From: Ophiostoma sp. CBS 140.51
Lineage: Eukaryota; Ascomycota; Sordariomycetes; Ophiostomatales; Ophiostomataceae
Assembly: GCA_029298735.1 (NCBI GenBank)
Contig: JANSLP010000103.1
Coordinates: forward strand, 1-64,000
Direction: 5' to 3'
Length of the DNA: 64,000 nt
Within the stretch, counting starts at the first letter, position 1. Each line of letters opens with the position of its first letter. This document shows positions 35,581-45,218 of this stretch, piece after piece. A program made the position numbers and the translations under genes. Below the pieces are notes generated by a model, which saw only the letters and a list, made by a program, of their open reading frames with translations, searched no databases and had not been told where the DNA came from.

Positions 35581-36804
35581 CTACTGATGCGTCGACGAGC
35601 TGCTACCGTCGTTGTTTGTAGCATCGCTTCCATCAGCACCACCGCCACCTGCCGTCGTCTGCCGTAACCGTTCTTCCGCCGCGCGCGCCCGTCGTTCACG
35701 TTCACCCATGGGTGTGCTGCTGGTGCCAGTCGTACCGATAACGGTCCTCGCGTCACCACTGCCCAGGATGTACGTCCCGCCCATCAAGCCGCCGCCGTCG
35801 ACGTGGTCGTCCTCGTGGTCATGATGACCGTCGTCGGACGGCGACACCGGCTCATAGTAGTCCCCCTCTCTTCCCCCGGCCAGCGACCGTCCACCCGCCC
35901 GCCCGCCTTGCGGGTTGGCCACATGCTCTACTTCGCGCTCAATTTCTCTGTACAACGCCCAAAAGTGCTTGTCGTGCGGACCGTGCACATTGTGCGCCAG
36001 CTCGTGACACAGCGTCTTGCGCACCGTCTTGTAGTCGCGGTAGCCCAAGAAATCGTCGGTTCTTAACCGAAGTTCGATGACTTGGCCTTTGTTGCGGTTG
36101 AGACCCAACGTCCGCGACGTGCCTTCATGGTTGGCCTCGGTGTAGAGCCGAGGATCCATTTCCGTCAGTAGACCAACCTTGAATTTGTGCGTCTGCATGG
36201 CGTGCTGGATGCCAGGGTCGTCGCGCAGGCGATGAAGGTAGGCGAGGGCGCGGTCTGGGTCGGGTAAGTGCGGCAGCGGGCGAATTTCGTTGAAGGTATA
36301 AGAGTTGTTTGAATCGGAGATGGTGTGGATAACCCCCCTTGCCGTTGTCCTTGCAGGCACGGCACGCCGGCGCAGTTCGGCCAGTCGTTCGGCGCGTTTC
36401 TTCATCGTCTCACCGGCTTCGCGCAAATGGTTGATGGTGCTCGTCGGCGTGGCCATGAGTCGGAGTTTGAGCTGGTTAGCGGGTTGCGGGGGCTTCTTTG
36501 CCGTGGCTTGTTTTGAGATGAGGTCAGACAGAAGAGTGTTGGCATCTTTGGTGACATTGATGAGGCCGACTGGGGGCGATGTGAGCAGTTTTGTGACTGT
36601 GTATTGGGTACCAGACTCTCCATCCTTGTCCTTGGCGTCGCCCTGCAGCTCGCTTTCGCAGAGGAGGGTAATGTCTTCGACAGTCGACTGGGGTGGCAGG
36701 TGGAGTGTAAACGTCTTGCCGGCGTGGGTGACGACGATTTCGAGGAGGCTGTCCTCGGCAGAAGAAAAAGAAGGGGGAGAGTCGGTCATTGCATTCGCCG
36801 ACAT
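35581..36804 (-). CDS. Wss1-like metalloprotease with N-terminal ubiquitin-like domain
   Basis: 407 aa, intronless. Residues about 17-95 look like a ubiquitin-like fold (EIVVTHAGKTFTLHLPPQS, VEDITLLCESEL). The WLM domain follows, with the zinc site HELAHNVHGPHDKHF. H267 and H271 with E268 form HExxH, and H277 is the likely third ligand. Upstream are GLLTEMDP and LGLNRNKGQVIELRLRTDD, as in WLM proteins. Wss1/SPRTN-type WLM proteases cut proteins crosslinked to DNA and contact ubiquitin/SUMO/Cdc48. The ubiquitin-like/WLM fusion architecture is known from fission yeast and filamentous fungi. The C-terminus is Gly/Asp/Ser-rich and disordered; I see no clear SHP box or SUMO-interacting motif in it. 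Its exact substrates are unknown. Confidence 0.88.
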   Translation of the reverse strand: MSANAMTDSPPSFSSAEDSLLEIVVTHAGKTFTLHLPPQSTVEDITLLCESELQGDAKDKDGESGTQYTVTKLLTSPPVGLINVTKDANTLLSDLISKQATAKKPPQPANQLKLRLMATPTSTINHLREAGETMKKRAERLAELRRRAVPARTTARGVIHTISDSNNSYTFNEIRPLPHLPDPDRALAYLHRLRDDPGIQHAMQTHKFKVGLLTEMDPRLYTEANHEGTSRTLGLNRNKGQVIELRLRTDDFLGYRDYKTVRKTLCHELAHNVHGPHDKHFWALYREIEREVEHVANPQGGRAGGRSLAGGREGDYYEPVSPSDDGHHDHEDDHVDGGGLMGGTYILGSGDARTVIGTTGTSSTPMGERERRARAAEERLRQTTAGGGGADGSDATNNDGSSSSTHQ

Positions 36805-37892
36805 TGTGAGGTGTGAGGTGTGTTTAGAAAATAGGATATGTTGGTGATCGTGATCGTTTGCGGGGATCGAGACTCGATTCGCAGTTGACGATGACGCAAT
36901 AATATGTCGAGGTGAGAGGAGGTTGTAGGAAAGGAGAAAGAAAGAGTTGGAGAGAGTGAAGAGTGGTCACGTCTGGCACTCGGCCTCGTAGATATTGGAA
37001 TTCATGGCAGGGCTGCCAGCAGAAAAGAGAACGCGGCGGACAGCGAACACTCGCTTTATTATGGGATATCGTCGACAGCTTCCGTGTGCGTCTGTCGCAA
37101 CGCCTGCGGCCGCCTTACAGTCGTGCCTGCTTGGTAATGTTGAATTACAGCGGCGGAAGGCGCCAGTCAAGGCGAGGCCTCACCAGGACCAGGCCCAAAC
37201 AGGCCCAAGGAAACATCCAGAAGCGGAAGAATTGCGGACCGCTGGCGAATGTACTCTGCCACGTAAAATTTACGTAGAGGTACTTATGATCGTTAGGTGC
37301 TAGCGGACATTACGTTGCCACCCAGCTCCACCCAGGGCCGTTTGCCGTTCGCTGGCTCCTGCTATTCTTGCTCTCCTGCTGTGGCGGCGATCTACTCTGA
37401 GCATAACGCGCTACAGAGCACAAACGCGGGACAGCTTCGCAGCCAATGAGGAGCTAATCGCGTTCGTGTCCTTTCCCTTTTGCACGTTCCTCCCGGCTCG
37501 GGCTGCTTTCTGGCTCTTCTAATTTTGGCAAGAACTCTCCCAAGAGGACACACAATACCCGGCAGTCGTCTCCATTTTGTCGTTCTATCGTTCCATTCGG
37601 TGGATTCTTTCTTCTCGACTTCTTCTCCCTTTCCCAACAATTCCGACGATACGCGATCTTTTCGATCTCTGCGAATCCTTTCCACGACATCCACCCACAT
37701 TACCCCTGACGCGACCTCGAGCTCATCTATCAAGTTGCCTGATTTCTATCGACGATACGACGAAAGCGACGGCATCACGATCGAAACCATCGGCGGCGAC
37801 GAGACTTCCCTTTGGGATCAAGTACTGGGCCTCCCTCGTCGACATTGACATCCTGCTGAGTGCAGAGGACCGAGAAAACAAGGGGAGCCACG
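36805..37892. other. divergent promoter region, metalloprotease / ERD2
   Basis: This 1.1-kb region separates two divergent genes and should contain both promoters. From about 37550 it is CT-rich, fitting the ERD2 leader. No ORF of credible composition. Confidence 0.5.
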
Positions 37893-38715
37893 ATGGGGTT
37901 GAACATTTTCCGCGTGTTTGGTGAGTACGAGAGGCGTTGGTAATGGATAGACAACGAATACGGACATATTCTAACACACTCAGGGGACTTGTCCCATTTG
38001 GTGTCGATTGGCATTTTACTGCACAAGATGATCCAGCTCAAGGTAAGTAACGGTTGTGGTGTCTGTGGCTATTTGTGGTTGATCGCCTACTAACCAAGAC
38101 AGAGCTGCTCGGGCATCTCGTTCAAGTCACAAGTCCTCTACTTTATCGTCTACATTACAAGATATCTCGGTAGGTCTGCCTAAGCGTGACGTCTCTGTTT
38201 TGTTCCTCCACTAACGAACAGACCTCTTCTCGACGGAGAGCGCATACAACTTCATCTTCAAGGTCCTGTTCATCGCCTCCCAGGGCTACATTCTGTACCT
38301 CATGACCACCTCCTACAAGCCCACCAATGACCCCAACCTCGACACGTTTCGGGTTGAGTACCTGCTGGGCGGTGCCGCCGTCCTCGGGGTGCTCATGCCC
38401 TACAAGTACACTTTCAGCGAAATCCTCTGGGCTTTCTCCATCTGGCTCGAGGCCGTCGCCATCTTGCCGCAACTGTTTATGCTCCAGCGCACCGGCGAGG
38501 CGGAGACGATTACGACACACTACATCTTCGCCTTGGGCCTGTACCGCGCGCTCTACATTCCCAACTGGGTGTACCGCTACGTCATGGAGCCGCACCACAA
38601 GGTGGACTGGATTGCCATTGTGGCGGGCGTCATCCAAACGATTCTGTACAGCGACTTCTTTTGGATTTACTACCAAAAGGTGTTCAAGGGCAAGAAGTTT
38701 AAGCTGCCCGTGTAA
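37893..38715 (+). CDS. ERD2: ER lumen protein-retaining receptor Erd2
   Basis: Four exons: 37893-37920, 37984-38042, 38103-38169 and 38222-38715. Introns are 63, 60 and 52 bp, each with CTAAC at the branch site. The joined product is 215 aa, the normal Erd2 length. It starts MGLNIFRVFGDLSHL and runs through ISFKSQVLYFIVYITRYLDLF, with the usual seven membrane segments. Family-typical blocks are YMT-like YLMTTSYK, PQLFMLQRTGEAETITTHY, LGLYRALYIPNWVYRY and the C-terminal FFWIYYQKVFKGKKFKLPV, whose basic tail fits COPI retrieval. The receptor binds HDEL-like tails in the Golgi and returns ER residents, such as the HEEL-ended Lhs1 encoded further right. The 28-nt first exon is too short for a simple ORF scan. 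Confidence 0.96.
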
Positions 38716-40943
38716 GCTGGCCGTCGACCGATCAGGTTGAGGTAGGCGTGGCTGGCAGTGGATGGACACAACAAAGACACCGGCGTGGAGGTTGAAGAAG
38801 AATGAACGACAGGACAAGAATGGACAGCGAGGGGAAGAGGGAATTCCAGAAGGGTGCCTCTTTATAACTCTGGCTTGGTTGTCTTCTTTTTTCATCGGTC
38901 TCTGTCCATTTTCACTGTCAGTCTAGTGAGAATAGGGGTTGAAAGAGAGTGTGTGATGGTGACGAGGAGATCAAGGAAGACAGAGGAAAGAAGGCATGGC
39001 GCACATGCGTATTGCAAAGCAAAGCAAAGCTCGCAGCTTGTCAGCTGCAGAGAGATGGAGTTTTTATGTCGTACGGGTATTATATAGGCGTTCAATGTTT
39101 TGTTGGTTTTGTATTGCATCACTATTCGGGTTTGTCAAATTACAAGTCACAATGTGTGTTATTTTCATAGTGAAATAAAGCATGAAAAGAAAGATAGAGT
39201 GTGTGAGAATGACAGGTGACAGGTAAACGCATAAATGCAAACACTAACGTCTTGTCTTGTCGTCTTGTCGCATCTTTCTTTAGGGCTGTCACTGGGCAAG
39301 TCTCAGACAAGTTTGAGAATGGTCGATCACCGCTGGACCCGACGCCACTCACTCTGTCCCTACCGGCAAACTGGATCTCATAATTTTTGACAGGAAAAAC
39401 TTCAAACGCATGAAATAAAATGCCAGAAAAAAGAAACGGGAGGGACTAAAGAGGGAAAGTGAAGTCTGAATGTGTCAATATGGCAGTTACAGTTAATGTT
39501 GGTCACTTACACCAAGTTTTAGCGGGCGCTCTTCTTGACCAGGTAGATGGCACCAACGACAACTCCCACATCACACATCACAATTTATCCGTCGACGTCC
39601 TCTGGCAAAAATATTTTGGATTTGGAAACAAAATCTTCAAGATTATTTATTGTTTGCCCTACTTTCTGCTTGTCCTGGTTTTCTGGTATAAACAGCGAGT
39701 ATCTCTCTTTAGGCAGAACATCAAAAAGAAACAAACAAACGAGAAAAAAACCTGGAAAGAATGGAAGTTGATTGTTTACTTTGCCAGTCCAACAACTTCA
39801 AAACCTAATGCATTCACATTTCTTTATATTCCGTCTCTTATCTGACTCTGCATTGTTGCCTGTCCCCTATCTTTCGTACTGTATGCTTTGCTCTTCTTTC
39901 CTCTGCTTTGCTGCATATGCTGCCAACGGTTTCAGAATGCCACTCTGGAAAGAGAAACTGACAGGGGAGACTGCACTTTGTTCTGCGTCTTCATACTCGC
40001 AAAACTGAACTCTTCGCAGACAACTCTTCTTACTCCATAGACCTTCCGTTTTCGTTCTTCGCTTCTGATTTTACTTACCTTCTCACCCCAAAAAAGAACG
40101 GAAGATCGGATTGAGGGGGCAGCAAAAATATGCAGGTACGATGTCGACCCGACGAGAAGACACTGGAGAATACGACGCAGAAGTTCAGTATCCGACAAGG
40201 GATGCCCAGCGATGAGACGTTCCAAACCCCGGGTCGACGGACTTGGGGGGGAAAGGGAAAGACGGACGATGGTCTTCCATAGACAAGTACCAAGTAGTAC
40301 ATCTGATTGGACCATTGGTCGTTGTTTGGTGTTCAACTGTCACTTATCACGAGTCTTTCGACTTTGTCCACCGCTCCAAGAAAATGACTCCTCTCTCTAC
40401 TTCATCGTCAGTCATGCGACATGATCGCCCGTCATCCCCCATGGTAGAGTAGGGGTCTCCATAGACAACGAACTCTATTCGATGGAGAGGCAGGGAGAAG
40501 ACAGGGACCCCAACTGGTAAGAGAGCTGCCCATGGCCCCAACTTACAAGTGTCTCGACCGGGTCGACCGTCTTTATGCTTTACCTGGGTTGACTCCTGGC
40601 TTACCATACTAACCTCTCCGTATATTCGGAGTGTGTATCGCCGGGACTCGACGACTGCATGAAAGTGAAGAAAGGTTTTGGTTCACGATGCCCGGGAAAG
40701 GCGGACGAAACAAGATACTCTTCTAACTCGCGTCTCTCTCCTTGGTGCCCTCTTCCTTTCCCTTTTACTTCTCATGCCCCCTCCTTTTCTCTTTTCTCCT
40801 TTTTGTTTGTTACTTTTTTCCTTTTCTCCCTTTCTGCCTATTTACTTGATTTTCTTTGCCTCCCAAACTCTTTTTCTTTCTATTTTCCTTCACATCGTGA
40901 CCTTACCCACGATGATGATTTCCTGTTTGTTTACATCTTGTTT
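38716..40943. other. intergenic, no gene seen
   Basis: This holds the ERD2 3' end, then AT-richer sequence, then from about 40720 a CT-rich stretch typical of the leader of the next gene. No credible ORF or RNA gene. Confidence 0.45.
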
Positions 40944-40991
40944 ATGATACCCTCGGCACACGTCTACAATCACCTTTTACGACACACATAA
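40944..40991 (+). promoter_or_regulatory. 15-residue upstream ORF
   Basis: An ATG opens a 15-codon frame ending in TAA, 17 nt before the ATG at 41009. Its closeness makes it very likely part of the leader; effect on translation is inferred. Confidence 0.35.
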
Positions 40992-41008
40992 TACCTAACT
41001 GTCTCGTC

Positions 41009-42763
41009 ATGGCGAGACAGCACCACAAGCGGTGGTGGCCAGCTGGTCTTTGGCTGCCACTGCTTTTGACGACAGCCGCAGGCCCAGCATGGGCAGTCGG
41101 CGGCATCGACATAGACATGACGGTAGCATCACGGATACCAGGCGTCACTGACACCGGCGCCAAAGTAACCGACTTTTTCCGCCGACTGGCCGCACCATTG
41201 GCAGCACCACTGGCTGCTGTCGCGGACGAGCCCAACATTATGGCGGCCAACACCGACGAGCAAACCCAACAGATGCTGCAATCCATTGCCCGGAGGGAGG
41301 ACGTGAGAAAGGAGAGAGAGAACGTGGCACCGGCTGTTGCTGCACGCCAGCCACAACCCCTCCAAACACCACCGCCATCACTCAAGTCCCGCCAAAACGC
41401 CGACGACGGCCAGATCCAGGCGCTCAGTGCCCAGATCCAGTCCATCTCGCTGGTGGCCTCGTCCATCAGCCAGGCCAGCCGACAGGTCTCCCAGACGTCC
41501 CAACAGCTTGCCCAGTCCGTCACGCAGCTCTCACAGTCCACCGACCGTCTCTCGCAGTCCATAAACTCGTTGCAAAACTCTGCCCAGCAGGCCCAGCAGT
41601 CGGCCCAGTCGGCCCAGGACGCGGCCCGCCAAGCTTCCCAATCGGCCTCCCAAGCCATTTCGTCAGCCATATCCAGCGCGCAGAGCAGCGCCAGCGCCGT
41701 CGTAGCGTCCAACATAGCCAGCATCACCAGCAGCGCGTCGGCCATTATCGCCGCGGCGAGTGCCAGTGCGGCGCAGCTCGCCAGGGTGGCTGCCTCGCAA
41801 GTCCAGTCGGCCCAGGCGGACGCCACGATTGCACGCGCGGATGCGGCCACCCAAGTCCAGCAGGCGCAGGGCACGGCCGTCTCCGTGACGCAAGCGGCGC
41901 TGGCCATTGTGGGCGCCTTTGTGGGGTCGTCGCTGTTGACGATTCTGGCGTTTTACTTGGTGCTGCGGTACAAGACGAACCGGAAGCGGCGGCGGACGCG
42001 GCTCATTGCTACACGAGGGGATAATGGGTACCCGAAACAGGGCGATGATGACGACACTGATAACCGGGGCACCTATGGCTACCCAATCGATCTCAAGGAT
42101 CCGCCGCGGAAGTCGATGACGGGTGGTGGAGGTGACAGCGACGGCTTCAACGAGAAGCGCCCCGAGGCGGCGCACCTGCGAGGCACGTCTGCTGTAGCCC
42201 CTACCAACAAAAACGGTGGAGGCGACTTGGGCGCCGGCTTTGGTTTCGGCGGCGCCTTTGGGTCCGGCAGCGGCAGCAGTATCAGCATGGTCGGCCCTCT
42301 TCCTGCAAGTAACAACAACGGCGCATTCGGTCCACGCAAGGGCAGCGTCAACAATGGCCGCTCGTCCTTTTCCCTCTTTCCCAAGACGCCGACAAGTGAT
42401 CGGGACAACGAGACGATGCCGTCGACGCAGGCACAGCAGGTCGTCTCCCCCTCCATCTATGCCACCGGCACGTCGGCCATGACCAACACCCTGTCCCGCG
42501 CCAACACCACCACCAACAACCCGACACGCGCGCCGCCGAGTCTGCAGCAGTGGTTGAGGGAAGGTACTGTCAGTCCTTTTGGGACTTTGAAGAGGACAAG
42601 TGTCACTGACAACACCGTCGCTGCCGCCACCTCCCCTGACAGGAAACAGCAACAGCTCCGCAATATGATGAAGCGGTCTGTGGGCGTGGGCGGTGTCAAT
42701 GCTGGTGGCGGCGGCAGTCGTGTAATGCAGCCGGGCAGGTCGCTGCCTCTAAGGGATAACTGA
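41009..42763 (+). CDS. single-pass membrane protein with Ser/Gln/Ala-rich ectodomain
   Basis: 584 aa, intronless, no enzyme family recognised. Residues 1-29 form a signal peptide (LWLPLLLTTAAGPAWA). Residues about 130-290 are a long Ser/Gln/Ala-rich segment with heptad-like spacing (IQSISLVASSISQASRQV, SQSINSLQNSAQQAQQSAQ), probably an extended helical or coiled-coil stalk. A single membrane segment follows at about 297-316 (IVGAFVGSSLLTILAFYLVL), then a stop-transfer cluster KTNRKRRRTR. The cytoplasmic tail (about 265 residues) is Gly/Asn/Ser/Thr-rich and disordered. The layout (signal, stalk, one TM, low-complexity tail) resembles fungal cell-surface sensors such as the Wsc/Mid2 types, but no Wsc cysteine domain is present, so that is only an architectural analogy. 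Confidence 0.75.
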   Translation: MARQHHKRWWPAGLWLPLLLTTAAGPAWAVGGIDIDMTVASRIPGVTDTGAKVTDFFRRLAAPLAAPLAAVADEPNIMAANTDEQTQQMLQSIARREDVRKERENVAPAVAARQPQPLQTPPPSLKSRQNADDGQIQALSAQIQSISLVASSISQASRQVSQTSQQLAQSVTQLSQSTDRLSQSINSLQNSAQQAQQSAQSAQDAARQASQSASQAISSAISSAQSSASAVVASNIASITSSASAIIAAASASAAQLARVAASQVQSAQADATIARADAATQVQQAQGTAVSVTQAALAIVGAFVGSSLLTILAFYLVLRYKTNRKRRRTRLIATRGDNGYPKQGDDDDTDNRGTYGYPIDLKDPPRKSMTGGGGDSDGFNEKRPEAAHLRGTSAVAPTNKNGGGDLGAGFGFGGAFGSGSGSSISMVGPLPASNNNGAFGPRKGSVNNGRSSFSLFPKTPTSDRDNETMPSTQAQQVVSPSIYATGTSAMTNTLSRANTTTNNPTRAPPSLQQWLREGTVSPFGTLKRTSVTDNTVAAATSPDRKQQQLRNMMKRSVGVGGVNAGGGGSRVMQPGRSLPLRDN

Positions 42764-44798
42764 GGATGAAGTGTGTTTCTATTTCAGCGTGTCTTTTCTG
42801 GAGTTATTTGACGGCGTTTGAGCGTTTCAGCGTTGAGCATGATAATGGGAGCTAGCATGGCGTTGTCGATGATTATGCATTTTATTGCAGTCTTTTCTGT
42901 AACTTTCTCTTCTTCTCCTACCATACTTAGTCAGTAATATCAACATATCAATCATTACCTCTCTGTACCTGACTCTCTCTTTCTTTTCATTGTCCAATTC
43001 GGCACGCGGTCAAAGACTCACAGCCACGCTTCGCTTTCACGCTTTCAACGCCTTGCCACGTGGAAACTGCTGAAGAGAGATGTCGTAAACGGTAGTCGGC
43101 CTCGTATGGCGTACGTCGTACACGATATCGAATTGATTTCGGAGGAGCTTCAGGCTTTCTTTTTCGTGTACTTTTTGTCGTTTTCTCGTATTTGCATGTG
43201 AACTTGAGAAAGAGAGAAAGAGAAAGACAGAAGGGGGAATAGCACAATGTGTTGCGCGTACCTTCCTACCCACCCATTGCGCCATCCCTCTGTCGACCAC
43301 GGCCGAAAGAGGAAGCGACGTGGGGAGAAAGGATGGAGGGGGAATCACGATGAGAGGTAGGGGTGGCTGTCAAGCTTGGCAAGAATCACGAAGTTCCTGG
43401 GCGAGCAAGCAAAGGAAGCAGGCGTGGCAAGCTCACATGCATTTTGACCCCCTTTCTGTTCTTTCTTTGCCTTTTGTGACTCTTGATGGTTCCATCCTGT
43501 CCAGTCGTGTCTCTTCCCTTCCTATTTGTCTGTTATCTCTTTTGCCTCTCGCTCCTTCCCATGATTCCTCGTCGCCTTTGACTTTACCCAAGCTCACCCT
43601 TACCCCTTCTGCCTTGCCCATCCCATCCCAAATGGGGAGGACCGCACCGGTAGATCGGGTGCTCTTGCTGGCAGTAGCGTTCATTGGTTTCATTGGTTGC
43701 CTTGTGGAAGGAGTGGCAGACCCCGTCCCACTCCCCCTTCTTTTCCTCTCTTAGGCTGTCTTTTGGCACTTTTGACTCCTGGCACCATATCAGCGCCGTC
43801 GCTTTTTCGCTTTTCGCTTGAACGGCCGCCGTTGCAGTTGCAGTTGCAGACTTGACTTCTGACTTTTGACAGGGGTCAAAGTCAAGTCAGAAGTGGACAG
43901 ACTTTTGGCTCTCTCGGAAACTCTCACCAACGAACCAGAACCAGGCCCACCCCAGCCCAGCACGCACCAACCCAGCACCAGCTGGCGGATTCAGAAGGCG
44001 ACAGTGGCCAGCCTGCGTTTTTCTCTCTCGCTCGCTCCTCCCCCCTGGCTCAGCAGCGTCGCTTTCGCACCTTTCCCGCCCTCTTTTGCCTGCCGTCTGT
44101 GTTGGTTGGCTGGTTTGCACCTACCCATTGCTCCCGCGTGTTGGACGAGTAAGAAAATAGAGAGGCCAAGAAGCAAAGAGGCAGGAAAGAGCCAAGGACA
44201 CGAGCTTTTTCAATGAGGAAACAAGGCCGCAATCCAAAGCCACCAATGCCCCAGGCCCAGTCCAGTCCAGCCCAGGCCCTCCTTCCCCCCTTCCCAAAAA
44301 AGTAAAAGGTCGAAACGAGAAACGAGAAACAAAGCAAGAACTCCTTTCGTTTGTCGTCTCCGTACTTACCAACTGAACTTCAACTTCAAACAAAAACATA
44401 ACGACTTCCGTCGTACCTTTGCGTGCACCTCGCCTCTCTCTCATCTGTCGCTGGCGGCCCAGAACCCCCCAAATGTCAAGCCACACCTGATTTTTTGCGC
44501 TCTGCCAGCCTTCCATTGGCGGCCGCTTTTCCCCTATCTGCAGCAGACGAAAAGAAAGAGAACAGGGTGAAAAGAGGAGGACGGGACGATCGACGACGAC
44601 AACACAGCGAGAAAGGAGAACACTCCTCTCCCATCTCCCACCTGAATACATTTGCGATAACAGCCGCGGCGCGGCCTGACTTTGTTTCGGTGTTTCGAAC
44701 TTTGCTCGACTAGTATCAGGCTAGAACGAGAAACCTTCGTGTTTAGACATCTCGACGACATTCGACGACAAAGCGCCAGAGACAACTCCGACACACCT
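42764..44798. other. intergenic / long leader of transcription factor gene
   Basis: About 2 kb upstream of the transcription factor gene contains several ATGs and CT-rich tracts. A long regulated 5' leader is plausible for a fungal regulator. No credible coding region on either strand. Confidence 0.45.
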
Positions 44799-44807
44799 AT
44801 GCCTTGA
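44799..44807 (+). promoter_or_regulatory. two-codon upstream ORF (Met-Pro-stop)
   Basis: ATG-CCT-TGA ends 25 nt upstream of the main ATG at 44833. Such a minimal ORF close to the start can stall or drop ribosomes; whether it is used depends on the transcript start, which I cannot see. Confidence 0.45.
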
Positions 44808-44832
44808 GCACCTACCAACATCACTTTTCACC

Positions 44833-45186
44833 ATGGACACGCCAATGAATCCGTCTCCAGAGCCGGCGTCGGCGATCCGGGACGCCTTGGGGCTCCATGT
44901 GCCGCAACAGCCACAGCATCACGACGGCGGCGCCGACCTGTCGTTTTACGTCTTTGAGCAGCAGCACCAGCACGGCATGCAGACGGCCAGAACAGTTGGT
45001 ACGGGAAATACGGGCGCCGACTACGCCGTCTGGTCCCAAGACCCGATGGATCTCGACTACGATCCAGAGCTTGCGTCGTGGGTGAACTCGTGGGACGCAA
45101 CGCCCAGTCAGATCCATCAGACACATCAGACGCACCAACAGACGCCTGCGCTGTCCCAAATGTCGCCAACGATCCCATCACAGCCT

Positions 45187-45218
<32 letters not shown>

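Noticed and set aside
41663..42652. 329-residue antisense ORF over the membrane-protein gene
   Set aside because: Arg/Gly/Val-rich shadow of a GC-rich coding strand.
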